The notes under the pieces were generated by a model. That model had not been told where the DNA came from. It searched no databases and saw nothing but the letters and a program-made list of their open reading frames with translations. DNA of 64,000 nt from contig NZ_JACCAB010000001.1 of assembly GCF_013408925.1 (NCBI RefSeq), forward strand, positions 3,224,001-3,288,000, in the 5' to 3' direction. Shown here in pieces: positions 27,337 to 36,398 of the stretch (positions are counted from its first letter, which is position 1; each line of letters begins with the position of its first letter). The DNA comes from Pedococcus badiiscoriae (GTDB lineage: Bacteria; Actinomycetota; Actinomycetes; Actinomycetales; Dermatophilaceae). The position numbers were made by a program, and so were the translations under genes.

Positions 27337-29162
27337 AGCGCGCTCCCGTCGCTCGCGACCGAGGCGGTGGTCGGCATCGCGACCCGTCCGCGCCCGGCAT
27401 ACCTGGGCTTGTGTGCCTTGGCTCCCAGCCGCTCCGGGTCGAGCCCGGACCACCTGTGGCCACCACCGAAGAACTTCGTCCCGGCGAGGATCGCCACGAG
27501 CGGGTGGGTGAACATCACCACGATGAGCAGGTCGATCAGGGTGGTGAGTCCCAGGGTGAAGGCGAACCCGCGCACGTTGGAGGACGCGAGCACGTAGAGG
27601 ACGACGGCGGCGAGGAAGTTCACGCCGTCGGCGGCGAGGATCGTGCGCCGGGCCCGGCGCCAGCCGGTGTCGACGGCGGCCCGCAGCGGTCGGCCCTCGC
27701 GCACCTCGTCCCGGATGCGTTCGAAGTACACGATGAACGAGTCCGCGGTGACACCGATGGCCACGATCAGCCCTGTCACCCCCGCCATGTCCAACCTGAA
27801 GTTGTGTGACCAGCCGAGCAGCGCGATCGCGACATAGGTCAGCAGGGCCGCGATGACGATCGACAGCACCGTGACCAGGCCGAGCGCGCGATACTGGGCC
27901 AGGGAGTACAGGAAGACGAGCGCGAAGCCGATGATGCCGGCGATCAGACCCATCCGGAGCTGCTCGCTGCCGAGGGTCGGGCTGATCTGGTCACGCGTCT
28001 GCAGGGTGAACGACAGCGGCAGGGCGCCGAACTTGAGCTGGTTGGCCAGGTTGCGGGCCGACTCGATCGTGAAGTTCCCGGAGATGCTGGCCTGGCCGTC
28101 GAGGATCGCGGCCTGGAAGTACGGCGCCACGATGACGCGGGAGTCCAGGGTGGCGGCCATCTGGTTGCGCGGCGACGGGAGGGTGACCATTCGCTTGCTC
28201 GCCTCGCCGTAGGCCTTGGTGCCCTCGGACTTGAAGCTCAGCGTGATCTCGACGGTGCTGGACGGCTGACCGTTCGCCAGGGGCCGGTAGCCCGCGGCCG
28301 CGTCGTTGATCTGGTCACCGTTCACCACGACCGGGCCGAGGATGTACTTCTCGGAACCGTCGGCGCTGCAGGTCACGAGCGGCTTGGCGGGGTCGTCGAC
28401 GATCTTGTCGACCGCGGCGGCGTTGGAGCAGTCCAGCGCCTGGAAGGCCTTGGAGACGTCCGGGGTGATCCAGGCGGGGTCGCTGGCGTCCTTCGGCGTG
28501 GCGGTCGAGCCGGTCGGGGTCCCCGTCGTCGCGCCGGTCGTCGCGGTCGCGGCGCCGGTCGTCGCGGTCGCGGCGCCCGTCGGGGTGGGCGGAGTCGTGG
28601 CCTTGATGAACGCTTCGGGCAGGCCGGACTTGGCTGTGGTGGCCGAGCCGGTCGCGGTGGCGGAGGGCTTGGGCACCACGGTGCCGGGCGTGGCGGTGCC
28701 CGTGGCCGCACCGGTGGGGGCGCCGGTCGCGGTGCCGGTGCTCGTCGGGGTCGGCTGGTTCACCCCCGGGGCAGTCGCGAGGACCGGGCGGAAGCGCATC
28801 TGCGAGGACTTGCGGATGGCGTCCTCGGTCGTCTTGTCCAGGCTGGTGCCCGGGACGCTCACGACGATGTCCTCGTTGTTGCGTGTGGTCACCTCGGCGC
28901 CCGCGACGCCGTTGGCGTCGACGCGCTGGACGATGATGTCGCGCGCCTGGGTCAGCTGGTCGCTGGTGACCTTGGCGTTGCCGACCAGCACGGGCTTCAG
29001 CACGAGCTGGGTGCCCCCGTCCAGGTCGAGGCCCAGCTTGGGCTGCCACTGGGCGTCACCCCAGGTGGTGACGGCGAAGAGGAGGGCGTAGAGGCCGATG
29101 GTGAGGGCGGCCAGCGCCGACAGGACCTTCAGCGGCTTGCGGTTGTGCGGGTTGATTGCCAC
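27333..29162 (-). CDS. secD: Protein-export membrane protein SecD with a low-complexity insert
   Basis: 609 aa. N-terminal helix, P1 head beginning LGLDLDGGTQLVLKPVLV, base segments (VEITLSFKSEGTKAYGE), and C-terminal five-helix region with LGSEQLRMGLIAGIIGFALV, FIVYFERIRDEVREGRPLRAA and the D-x-N-like TILAADGVNFLAAVV. Between about residues 125 and 220 it carries a Thr/Ala/Pro/Gly-rich linker (TGAATATTGATTGTPTG-like) with an underlying 21-bp DNA duplication. GTG 29162, 12 bases downstream of the yajC stop. Confidence 0.94.
   Translation of the reverse strand: MAINPHNRKPLKVLSALAALTIGLYALLFAVTTWGDAQWQPKLGLDLDGGTQLVLKPVLVGNAKVTSDQLTQARDIIVQRVDANGVAGAEVTTRNNEDIVVSVPGTSLDKTTEDAIRKSSQMRFRPVLATAPGVNQPTPTSTGTATGAPTGAATGTATPGTVVPKPSATATGSATTAKSGLPEAFIKATTPPTPTGAATATTGAATATTGATTGTPTGSTATPKDASDPAWITPDVSKAFQALDCSNAAAVDKIVDDPAKPLVTCSADGSEKYILGPVVVNGDQINDAAAGYRPLANGQPSSTVEITLSFKSEGTKAYGEASKRMVTLPSPRNQMAATLDSRVIVAPYFQAAILDGQASISGNFTIESARNLANQLKFGALPLSFTLQTRDQISPTLGSEQLRMGLIAGIIGFALVFLYSLAQYRALGLVTVLSIVIAALLTYVAIALLGWSHNFRLDMAGVTGLIVAIGVTADSFIVYFERIRDEVREGRPLRAAVDTGWRRARRTILAADGVNFLAAVVLYVLASSNVRGFAFTLGLTTLIDLLIVVMFTHPLVAILAGTKFFGGGHRWSGLDPERLGAKAHKPRYAGRGRVAMPTTASVASDGSAL
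28531..28572. repeat. 21-bp tandem duplication in secD
   Basis: Two exact copies of a 21-base unit starting GCGCCGGTCGTCGCGG (28531-28551 and 28552-28572) and a diverged partial third copy. In frame in the Thr/Ala/Gly-rich insert of SecD, so replication slippage can change linker length in 7-residue steps. Confidence 0.8.
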
Positions 29163-29174
29163 GTGCTGGGACCT

Positions 29175-29513
29175 CTACTCGGTGGTGCCGGGCGCGACCG
29201 GGCCGGTGGGCACCGTCTTGGTGCCGATGGCGCGCCGGTCGAAGCGGACGGTGACCCCGGGGCTGATCTCCAGGGTGGCGGTGCTGTCGTCGAGGGACGC
29301 GATGGTGCCGTAGAGCCCCGAGGTCGTGCAGACCTCGTCGCCGACCACCAGGGCCGCCTGCAGCGACTGGACCTCGCGCTGGCGCCGACGCTGGCTGAAC
29401 ACCATGAACAGGATGAGCAGCACCGGCAGGGCGAAGATCAGCAGGCTGGCGACGGGCGAACCACCGCCGGACGCCGCGACCGCCGCCAGCGTGGCCGGCA
29501 TGCCTAACGTCAT
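29175..29513 (-). CDS. yajC: Preprotein translocase subunit YajC
   Basis: 112 aa. One membrane helix (SLLIFALPVLLILFMVFS, residues about 22-40) followed by the cytosolic YajC domain: QRRRQREVQSLQAALVVGDEVCTTSGLYGTI and ATLEISPGVTVRFDRRAI. ATG 29513 has AAGGGA 7 bases upstream; the longer reading frame to 29633 lacks family similarity. First gene of yajC-secD-secF-apt. Confidence 0.92.
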   Translation of the reverse strand: MTLGMPATLAAVAASGGGSPVASLLIFALPVLLILFMVFSQRRRQREVQSLQAALVVGDEVCTTSGLYGTIASLDDSTATLEISPGVTVRFDRRAIGTKTVPTGPVAPGTTE

Positions 29514-29603
29514 GGAGCAGTCCCTTCGGGTTGGGGCAGGCGGGGTGCGGCGCCACGGACTCGGGCACGCGCGAGTCCCCGGCTCCAGCCGGGGGACCGC
29601 CCG

Positions 29604-29633
29604 AGTGTAGGTGACGCGCGGCATACCGACCAA
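29604..29633 (-). promoter_or_regulatory. Candidate promoter of yajC-secDF
   Basis: On the minus strand, -35 TTGGTC (29628-29633) and -10 TACACT (29604-29609) are 18 bases apart. Transcription would begin about 84 bases before the yajC ATG, within the 219-base gap after ruvB. The spacer contains a copy of the iterated GTATGCCG octamer. Confidence 0.5.
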
Positions 29634-29732
29634 CGTGCCCCACCGTGGCTGCGTTCCAATTGTGACCTTTGGCGCGGCAGCCGTGCACGCACGCAGGGGT
29701 GCCGTGGACGACTGGGCGATGCCGGCCGCGAC

Positions 29733-30836
29733 CTACCCGCCGAACCGACCCTCGCCGGTGTCGAGCGGCAGGCTGGGCTGGGCCTGGTAGCCGTGCGGAG
29801 GGGTCAGACCGAGGTGCTCCCACGCCAGGGCGGTCGCGGCCCGGCCACGCGGGGTGCGGGTGATGAAGCCCTCCCGGACGAGGAACGGCTCGGCGACCGT
29901 CTCGACGGTGTCGGCCTCCTCCCCCACGGCGACGGCCAGCGTCGACAGCCCGACCGGTCCCCCGCCGAACCGCCTGCAGAGGGAGTCGAGGACGGCACGG
30001 TCGAGCCGGTCCAGGCCGCGGTCGTCGACGTCGAACAGCGCCAGGGCGGCATGCGCCGCCTCGGCGTCGACGACATCGCGTCCGTGCACCTGCGCCCAGT
30101 CGCGCACCCGTCGCAGCAGGCGGTTCGCGATGCGCGGGGTGCCCCGGGAGCGGCGCGCGATCTCGGTGATGCCGTCGGTGTCGGCAGACACGTCGAGCAG
30201 TCGCGCCGACCGCTCGAGGATCGTGACGAGGTCCTGCGCGGCGTAGAAGTCCAGGTGCCCGGTGAAGCCGAACCGGTCACGCAGCGGCGCGGGCAGCAGC
30301 CCTGCCCGGGTGGTGGCACCGACGACGGTGAACGCCGGCAGCTCGAGCGGGATGGCCGTTGCGCCGGGGCCCTTGCCGACGATGACGTCGACCCGGAAGT
30401 CCTCCATGGCGAGGTAGAGCATCTCCTCGGCCGACCGCGACATCCGGTGGATCTCGTCGAGGAACAGCACCTCGCCCTCCATGAGCGAGGAGAGCACCGC
30501 CGCCAGGTCGCCGGCGTGCTGGATCGCGGGTCCGCTGGTGATCCGGATGGGACGCTCGAGCTCGGTGCCGATGAGCATGGCGAGGGTGGTCTTGCCCAGG
30601 CCGGGCGGACCGGAGAGCAGCACGTGGTCGGGCGGAGTGCCGCGTCGCCTGGCCGCCTCGAGCACGAGCGACAGCTGGTCGCGCACCCGGGTCTGGCCGG
30701 TGAACTCGCTCAGCCGGCGAGGGCGGAGTGCCGCCTCGACGGTGCGTTCGTCGGCATCGCCGTCGGAGTCGACCACCCGCGCGGTGGCGTCGAGCGAGGA
30801 GTCCTCGAACATCTCGGAGGAGAACCCGTCGGCCAT
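29733..30836 (-). CDS. ruvB: Holliday junction DNA helicase RuvB
   Basis: 367 aa AAA+ motor that drives branch migration with RuvA. Walker [15 protein letters not shown], Walker [11 protein letters not shown], sensor 1 [13 protein letters not shown], arginine finger in PLRDRFGF and a winged-helix C-terminus with [13 protein letters not shown]. The N-terminal 35 residues are acidic. 3 bases downstream of ruvA, last gene of the SOS-type ruvCAB operon. Confidence 0.97.
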   Translation of the reverse strand: MADGFSSEMFEDSSLDATARVVDSDGDADERTVEAALRPRRLSEFTGQTRVRDQLSLVLEAARRRGTPPDHVLLSGPPGLGKTTLAMLIGTELERPIRITSGPAIQHAGDLAAVLSSLMEGEVLFLDEIHRMSRSAEEMLYLAMEDFRVDVIVGKGPGATAIPLELPAFTVVGATTRAGLLPAPLRDRFGFTGHLDFYAAQDLVTILERSARLLDVSADTDGITEIARRSRGTPRIANRLLRRVRDWAQVHGRDVVDAEAAHAALALFDVDDRGLDRLDRAVLDSLCRRFGGGPVGLSTLAVAVGEEADTVETVAEPFLVREGFITRTPRGRAATALAWEHLGLTPPHGYQAQPSLPLDTGEGRFGG

Positions 30837-30839
30837 GGC

Positions 30840-31439
30840 CTAGCGCCCCAGCTCGCGCAGGGCCGCGCGCAGCATCGCGGAGACGTCGGCTCCTGAGGGC
30901 ACGGCGTCCGCGGCCCTCGACACGGCGTCGTCAGCCTGCTTCGCGGAGTATCCGAGACCCACGAGCGCCTCGGCCACCTGGTCACGCCACGCGGCGCCCA
31001 CCGCCGGCACGGCAGTCGTGGCACCGGCCCCCGCGGACGGCATCCCGAGCTTGTCGCGGAGCTCGAGGACGATCCGCTCCGCGCCCTTGCGACCGATGCC
31101 GGGCACCTTCGTCAGCGTGGTGAGGTCGGCGCTGGTGACGGCCGCCCGCAGGCGGTCGGGAGCCAGCACCGAGAGCATGGCCAGGGCGATGCGCGGTCCG
31201 ACGCCGGAGACGGTCTGCACCTGCTCGAAGATGTCACGCTCGTCGTCGGACGTGAAGGCGTAGAGGGTCAGGGAGTCCTCGCGGACCACGAGGGTCGTGG
31301 CGAGCAGGGTCTCCTGACCGAGGTGCAGGGCCGACGCGGTGGCCGGGGTCGTGTGCAGCAGCATGCCGACTCCCCCGACCTCGACGACGACGCGGTCGAG
31401 ACCGATGTGCCGCACCGATCCGCGGACCGAGGCGATCAC
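30840..31439 (-). CDS. ruvA: Holliday junction helicase subunit RuvA
   Basis: 199 aa. Domain I beta-barrel (VIASVRGSVRHIGLDRVVVE), tandem helix-hairpin-helix motifs (FEQVQTVSGVGPRIALAMLS and LTKVPGIGRKGAERIVLEL) and a C-terminal domain III (DQVAEALVGLGYSAKQADDAV) that contacts RuvB. GTG 31439 overlaps the ruvC stop (GTGA), so translation is coupled. Confidence 0.96.
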   Translation of the reverse strand: MIASVRGSVRHIGLDRVVVEVGGVGMLLHTTPATASALHLGQETLLATTLVVREDSLTLYAFTSDDERDIFEQVQTVSGVGPRIALAMLSVLAPDRLRAAVTSADLTTLTKVPGIGRKGAERIVLELRDKLGMPSAGAGATTAVPAVGAAWRDQVAEALVGLGYSAKQADDAVSRAADAVPSGADVSAMLRAALRELGR

Positions 31440-31984
31440 CGGGCCACCGCCGCTCGGCCCACGCGCAGTCGGGCCTGCTCCGCGCGGGCGGCCTCCTGCA
31501 GCCGGCTGCTGGCCGCGCCCTGCCACAGGTGGCAGATCGCGATGGCGAGGGCATCCGCGGCGTCGGCGGGCTTGGGGGCCGACTCCATCCGCAGGATCCG
31601 GGTGACCATGGTGGTCACCTGGGCCTTGTCTGCCCGGCCCGAGCCCGTCACCGCGGCCTTGACCGAGGTCGGGGTGTGCAGCTCGACGGGCAGACCCCTG
31701 CGCGCGGCGGCCAGCAGCGGGATCGCAGAGGCCTGCATGGTCTGCATGACGCTGGCGACGTTGACGTCCGCGAAGACCTGCTCGACCGCGACCGCGTCGG
31801 GCTGGAACCGGTCGAGCCAGGTCTCGAGCTCGGTCTGGAGGTGGAGCAGCCGCCGGGCCGTGGGCTCGGTCGCCGGGGACCGCACGACGCCGACCGCGAC
31901 GAGCCGGACCTGTCGGCCACGACCGCCTTCGACCACCCCGATGCCACACCGGGTCAGGCCGGGATCGACCCCGAGTACGCGCAC
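31436..31984 (-). CDS. ruvC: Holliday junction resolvase RuvC
   Basis: 182 aa. Catalytic acidic residues in RVLGVDPGLTRCG (Asp7), VAVEQVFADVN (Glu) and ADAADALAIAICH (Asp pair) identify an active RuvC endonuclease. The start is GTG 31984 with GGGAG 8 bases upstream. A perfect LexA box lies 35 bases upstream, so the ruvCAB operon should be induced by DNA damage. The last 15 residues are Ala/Arg-rich. Confidence 0.96.
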   Translation of the reverse strand: MRVLGVDPGLTRCGIGVVEGGRGRQVRLVAVGVVRSPATEPTARRLLHLQTELETWLDRFQPDAVAVEQVFADVNVASVMQTMQASAIPLLAAARRGLPVELHTPTSVKAAVTGSGRADKAQVTTMVTRILRMESAPKPADAADALAIAICHLWQGAASSRLQEAARAEQARLRVGRAAVAR

Positions 31985-32018
31985 GACTGCTGCTCCCTCA
32001 TCTCCGACCTGGCGTTTC

Positions 32019-32032
32019 CGAACAAGTGTTCG
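32019..32032. promoter_or_regulatory. LexA (SOS) box of ruvCAB
   Basis: CGAACAAGTGTTCG matches the actinobacterial LexA consensus CGAAC-N4-GTTYG exactly. It lies 35 bases before the ruvC start, just downstream of a TAGCGT element that could be the -10 box, so bound LexA would block the promoter or early transcription. Confidence 0.85.
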
Positions 32033-32081
32033 GTTCGAACGCTACACACCGGTCCGCACCGACGAGCGCAGCAACACGCGC

Positions 32082-32843
32082 CTACTCGTCGTCGTCCTCG
32101 ATCTCGGCGAGCACTTCGTCGCTGATGTCGCCGTTGGCGAAGACGTCCTGCACGTCGTCGGAGTCCTCGAGGGCCTCGATGACCCGGATCATCTTGCGCG
32201 CGCCGTCGGCGTCCAGCGGCACCTTGAGGTTCGGCACCCACGACGCCTCGGCCGAGTCGTAGTCGATCCCGGCGTCCTGGACGGCCTTGCGGACGGCGAC
32301 GAAGTCGGTGGCCTCGGAGATGATCTCGAACGCGTCCCCGAGGTCGTTGACCTCGTCGGCCCCGGCCTCGAGGACGATCTCGAGGATGTCGTCCTCGGTC
32401 TTGTCGCCCTTGGGGACGACGACGACGCCCTTGCGGTCGAAGACGTAGGAGACCGAGCCCGGGTCGGCGAGCTGGCCGCCGTTGCGCGTCAGGGCGGTGC
32501 GGACCTCGGCAGCCGCGCGGTTGCGGTTGTCGGTCAGGCACTCGATGAGCACGGCGACCCCGCCCGGGGCGTAGCCCTCGTAGGTGATGGTCTCCCAGTC
32601 GGCGCCGCCTGCCGTCGCACCGGACCCGCGCTTGACCGCGTTGTCGATGTTGGTGTTGGGCACCGACGTCTTCTTGGCCTTCTGGATGGCGTCGTAGAGC
32701 GTGGGGTTGCCGGTCGGGTCACCGCCGCCGGTGCGGGCCGCGACCTCGATGTTCTTGATGAGCTTCGCGAAGAGCTTGCCGCGCTTCGCGTCGATGGCAG
32801 CCTTCTTGTGCTTGGTGGTTGCCCATTTGCTGTGGCCGCTCAT
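32082..32843 (-). CDS. YebC/PmpR-family protein
   Basis: 253 aa. N-terminal [26 protein letters not shown]-facing motifs ([20 protein letters not shown]) and [20 protein letters not shown] mark the YebC family. Family members were first described as transcription regulators (PmpR); recent work ties related proteins to translation through proline tracts. ATG 32843 overlaps the pdxT stop (ATGA). Upstream of ruvC with 97 bases between, the order found in most actinobacteria. Confidence 0.92.
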   Translation of the reverse strand: MSGHSKWATTKHKKAAIDAKRGKLFAKLIKNIEVAARTGGGDPTGNPTLYDAIQKAKKTSVPNTNIDNAVKRGSGATAGGADWETITYEGYAPGGVAVLIECLTDNRNRAAAEVRTALTRNGGQLADPGSVSYVFDRKGVVVVPKGDKTEDDILEIVLEAGADEVNDLGDAFEIISEATDFVAVRKAVQDAGIDYDSAEASWVPNLKVPLDADGARKMIRVIEALEDSDDVQDVFANGDISDEVLAEIEDDDE

Positions 32844-33448
32844 GCGTTGCCTCTCACGATCTCGACGAACAACTGGTGGAACCGGTGGTCACCGGTCACT
32901 TCCGGGTGGAAGGAGGTGGCCATCAACGACCCCTGACGAACGGCGACGATCCTACCTGCGGCGGGACCGTCCTCCACGCGGGCCAGCACCTCGACCCCCT
33001 CGCCCACTTCCTCGACCCACGGCGCCCGGATGAACACGGCCCGCATCGGCGCACCGCCGATCGCCCGGATGTGCAGGTCCTCCTCGAACGAGTCCACCTG
33101 GCGGCCGAACGCGTTGCGCCGCACCGTGATGTCCAGCCCTCCCAGGGTCTGCTGGTCGGCGCGCGCGTCGGCGATGCGATCGGCGAGCATGATCATCCCC
33201 GCGCACGAGCCGTAGGCCGGCATACCGGCTGCCAGGCGCGCGCGCAGGGGGTCGCGCAGGTCGAACGCCCGGACCAGCTTGTCCATGGTGGTCGACTCGC
33301 CCCCCGGGATGATGAGGGCATCCACCGCGTCCAGCTCGGAGGTCCGACGCACAGTGGCCCCGCGGGCACCCGCCTGCTCCACGGCATGCAGGTGCTCCCG
33401 CACATCTCCCTGGACGGCGAGGACTCCGATGGTCGGCTGGGCGCTCAC
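32840..33448 (-). CDS. pdxT: Pyridoxal 5'-phosphate synthase glutaminase subunit PdxT
   Basis: 202 aa class I glutaminase. It supplies ammonia to PdxS. The catalytic triad is visible as Cys in [11 protein letters not shown], and His/Glu in [10 protein letters not shown], with the oxyanion-loop GGESTTM. GTG 33448 lies 7 bases after TAGCAT (33456-33461), so the mRNA is probably leaderless. Its partner pdxS is 1.9 kb away at 35380, separated by two genes on the other strand. Confidence 0.94.
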   Translation of the reverse strand: MSAQPTIGVLAVQGDVREHLHAVEQAGARGATVRRTSELDAVDALIIPGGESTTMDKLVRAFDLRDPLRARLAAGMPAYGSCAGMIMLADRIADARADQQTLGGLDITVRRNAFGRQVDSFEEDLHIRAIGGAPMRAVFIRAPWVEEVGEGVEVLARVEDGPAAGRIVAVRQGSLMATSFHPEVTGDHRFHQLFVEIVRGNA

Positions 33449-33515
33449 GCCCGGAATGCTACGTCCGGCTGGACCGCCGCCCTGCCCCACCCCGGCCGCG
33501 ACCTACAGTGGCCGC

Positions 33516-34043
33516 ATGCGGGAGCAGGTGCTCGAGGTGGTGGTGCGCGAGCGCACCACGCAGGACATCCCCGTCCTGGCGGAGGTGCTGGCCGCGCAGC
33601 AGCCGGTCTCCGGTTACCCGCAGAACTGGCCGCTGCCGTTCCCCGTCGAGTCGTTCATCGCCCGGGCTGACGAGGACGCGGCCTGGGTCGCCGAGCTCGA
33701 CGGCCGGGTCGTCGGCCACGTCGCCGTCTCACGGGTCGAGCCCGGGCTCGAGGCCGACCTGTGGACCGCTGGGACGGGGCGGCCCCGGACAGAGCTCGCC
33801 GCGGTGGCCGTCCTCTTCGTCGACCCCGAGGTCGGCGGTCGCGGGGTGGGCAAGGCGCTCCTGGCTACGGCCGTGTCGGCGATCCGCGCCTCGCGCCGCG
33901 TCCCCGTGCTGGACGTCGTGCAGGAGACCGCGTCGGCTGTCGAGCTCTACCGGCGCAGCGGCTGGCGGGTGGTCGGTGAGGGCCGCCCGTGGTGGCTGCC
34001 CGACGACCACCTGCCGGTGCTGTTCATGGCGCTGCCCGACTGA
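33516..34043 (+). CDS. GNAT-family N-acetyltransferase
   Basis: 175 aa single GNAT domain. Acetyl-CoA motif A is AAVAVLFVDPEVGGRGVGKALLATAV (Q/RxxGxG/A as GGRGVG), followed by VLDVVQETASAVELYRRSGWRVVGEG. The substrate cannot be told. TACAGT (33504-33509) ends 6 bases before ATG 33516, a leaderless start. Divergent from pdxT and followed by kynU on the same strand after 76 bases. Confidence 0.82.
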   Translation: MREQVLEVVVRERTTQDIPVLAEVLAAQQPVSGYPQNWPLPFPVESFIARADEDAAWVAELDGRVVGHVAVSRVEPGLEADLWTAGTGRPRTELAAVAVLFVDPEVGGRGVGKALLATAVSAIRASRRVPVLDVVQETASAVELYRRSGWRVVGEGRPWWLPDDHLPVLFMALPD

Positions 34044-34119
34044 CCGGCACCACGACTGACCGGCACGGCACCGTGGCGGGCCCTGACCAGAGCGTCGCGC
34101 GCGCCGGTAGGTTGCGGAC

Positions 34120-35355
34120 ATGACCGACCTCGCCAGCCGCGCCGCAGCCCTCGACGCCGAGCACTCCTCCACCGACCGGCGCAGCGCCTTCCGCATCCCC
34201 GACGGGGTCATCTACCTCGACGGCAACTCCCTCGGTGCGCTCTCGGTCGCCGCCGCCGAGACGGCCGCCGACGTGGTCTCCCGGCAGTGGGGCGAGCAGC
34301 TCATCCGGGCGTGGAACGAGTCGGACTGGTGGGGCGCTCCCGAACGCGTCGGCGACCGGATCGGGTCACTCGTGGGGGCCGGCCCGGGCCAGGTCGTCGT
34401 GACGGACTCGACGTCGGTCAACCTCTTCAAGGCCATCGTCGCGGCGTCCCGCATGCGTCCCGGCCGGAGCACGGTCCTCACCGACCCCGACTCCTTCCCC
34501 ACGGACGTCTACATCGCGCGGTCGGCCTGCGAGCTGCTCGGCCTGACCCTCGAGCTGGTGCCGACCCCCGAGGCGCCGGCGCGGATCGCGGAGCTGGGTG
34601 AGTCCCTGGCACTGGCGGCCTACTCCCAGGTCGACTACCGGACCGGTGAGCAGTGGGACCTGCCGGCCCTGACGCGGGCCGCGCATGACGTGGGTGCGCT
34701 GGTCTGCTGGGACCTGTGCCACTCGGCCGGGGCGATGCCGGTCGGGCTCGACGAGGGTGGGGCCGACCTCGCGGTGGGCTGCGGCTACAAGTACCTCAGT
34801 GGCGGTCCGGGCGCGCCGTCCTTCATCTACGTCCGACGCGAGCACCTCGCGGCCTTCGACAACCCCCTCGCCGGATGGCAGGGGCACGCCGACCCGTTCG
34901 GGATGTCCACCGACTACGACCCCGCGGCGACGATCACCCGGGCCCGGGTCGGCACCGCTCCCCTGCTCAGCCTGCTCACGCTGGAAGCTGCGCTCACGGC
35001 CTACGACGGGCTGTCGATCGAGGAGGTGCGGGCCCGGTCGCTGTCGCTGACCGGGCTGTTCATCGAGGCGCTCGACGCCCTGGGCGTTGACCTTCCCCTG
35101 GCCACGCCGCGCGAGGACGCGCGGCGCGGCTCGCAGGTGAGCCTGCGCCACCCCGAGGCGTATGCCGTGGTGCAGGCGCTCATCGCCCGTGGCGTCATCG
35201 GGGACTTCCGGGAGGCGGACATCGTCCGGCTCGGCTTCAGCCCGCTCTACCTCTCGCACGCCGACGTCGTCGCCGCCGCCGAGCACCTCGCCGCGGTGCT
35301 CGAGGGGCGGGAGTACGAGCGCGACGAGTTCCGCGCCCGCAGCACCGTCACCTGA
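34120..35355 (+). CDS. kynU: Kynureninase
   Basis: 411 aa PLP enzyme cleaving kynurenine or 3-hydroxykynurenine to (3-hydroxy)anthranilate and alanine. Key segments: VIYLDGNSLGALS, VTDSTSVNLFKA, WDLCHSAGAMPV (Asp for PLP N1), and the PLP lysine in GCGYKYLSGGPGAPSF. TAGGTT (34108-34113) ends 6 bases before ATG 34120. No other kynurenine-pathway gene lies in the window. Placed between the PLP-synthase genes pdxT and pdxS. Confidence 0.93.
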   Translation: MTDLASRAAALDAEHSSTDRRSAFRIPDGVIYLDGNSLGALSVAAAETAADVVSRQWGEQLIRAWNESDWWGAPERVGDRIGSLVGAGPGQVVVTDSTSVNLFKAIVAASRMRPGRSTVLTDPDSFPTDVYIARSACELLGLTLELVPTPEAPARIAELGESLALAAYSQVDYRTGEQWDLPALTRAAHDVGALVCWDLCHSAGAMPVGLDEGGADLAVGCGYKYLSGGPGAPSFIYVRREHLAAFDNPLAGWQGHADPFGMSTDYDPAATITRARVGTAPLLSLLTLEAALTAYDGLSIEEVRARSLSLTGLFIEALDALGVDLPLATPREDARRGSQVSLRHPEAYAVVQALIARGVIGDFREADIVRLGFSPLYLSHADVVAAAEHLAAVLEGREYERDEFRARSTVT

Positions 35356-35379
35356 CGGCGCTGCGAGGCGGGATCGCTG

Positions 35380-36294
35380 CTACCAGCCGCGCTCGGAGAG
35401 CCGGTGCGGCTCGGGGATCTCGTCGACGTTGAGGCCGACCATGGCCTCGCCCAGGCCGCGCGAGACCTTGGCGATCACATCGGGGTCGTCGAAGAACGTG
35501 GTGGCCTTGACGATCGCCTCGGCGCGCTGGGCCGGGTTGCCGGACTTGAAGATGCCGGAGCCGACGAAGACACCCTCGGCACCGAGCTGCATCATCATCG
35601 CCGCGTCGGCCGGGGTCGCGATGCCACCGGCCGTGAAGAGCACGACGGGGAGCTTGCCGGCCTCGGCGACCTCCTTGACGAGCTCGTACGGGGCCTGCAG
35701 CTCCTTCGCCGCGACGAACAGCTCGTCCTCGGGGAGGTTCTGGAGCTTGCGGATCTGCTGGCGGATCTGGCGCATGTGGGTGGTGGCGTTGGAGACGTCC
35801 CCGGTGCCGGCCTCACCCTTGGAGCGGATCATCGCCGCCCCCTCGGTGATGCGGCGCAGGGCCTCACCGAGGTTGGTCGCACCACAGACGAAGGGCACCG
35901 TGAAGGCCCACTTGTCGATGTGGTTGGCGTAGTCGGCCGGGGTCAGCACCTCGGACTCGTCGATGTAGTCGACGCCGAGGGACTGCAGCACCTGGGCCTC
36001 GACGAAGTGACCGATGCGGGCCTTGGCCATGACCGGGATCGAGACGGCCTCGATGATGCCGTCGATCATGTCCGGGTCGGACATCCGGGACACGCCACCC
36101 TGGGCGCGGATGTCGGCGGGGACCCGCTCGAGGGCCATGACGGCGACGGCGCCGGCGTCCTCGGCGATCTTGGCCTGCTCGGCGTTGACGACGTCCATGA
36201 TGACGCCGCCCTTGAGCATCTCGGCCATGCCGCGCTTGACGCGTGACGTGCCGGTGGTGGGCTGCGTGGCGGGGGTGGTGCTCTCGGCGGACAT
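35380..36294 (-). CDS. pdxS: Pyridoxal 5'-phosphate synthase subunit PdxS
   Basis: 304 aa, the usual length. Beta/alpha barrel that builds PLP from ribose 5-phosphate, glyceraldehyde 3-phosphate and ammonia. Catalytic lysines in [24 protein letters not shown] and [14 protein letters not shown]; other hallmark stretches are [22 protein letters not shown] and [24 protein letters not shown] element (36352-36357) about 58 bases upstream is a possible -10. The C-terminus ends SERGW as in other actinobacteria. Confidence 0.96.
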   Translation of the reverse strand: MSAESTTPATQPTTGTSRVKRGMAEMLKGGVIMDVVNAEQAKIAEDAGAVAVMALERVPADIRAQGGVSRMSDPDMIDGIIEAVSIPVMAKARIGHFVEAQVLQSLGVDYIDESEVLTPADYANHIDKWAFTVPFVCGATNLGEALRRITEGAAMIRSKGEAGTGDVSNATTHMRQIRQQIRKLQNLPEDELFVAAKELQAPYELVKEVAEAGKLPVVLFTAGGIATPADAAMMMQLGAEGVFVGSGIFKSGNPAQRAEAIVKATTFFDDPDVIAKVSRGLGEAMVGLNVDEIPEPHRLSERGW

Positions 36295-36398
36295 GGCGGA
36301 CCTACTCCAGATCTGTTCAGGGCGCAGCGCAGGGAACGCGCTTCAGGCCCAATGTTAGTTGGTGCGGGACGGCCTGCCGACCGCGGCCAGCGCGCGGA

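Noticed and set aside
33516-35355. GNAT-kynU pair as a recent mobile insertion
   Set aside because: No direct repeats, integrase or tRNA are at the borders, and codon use and promoter style are like the neighbours.
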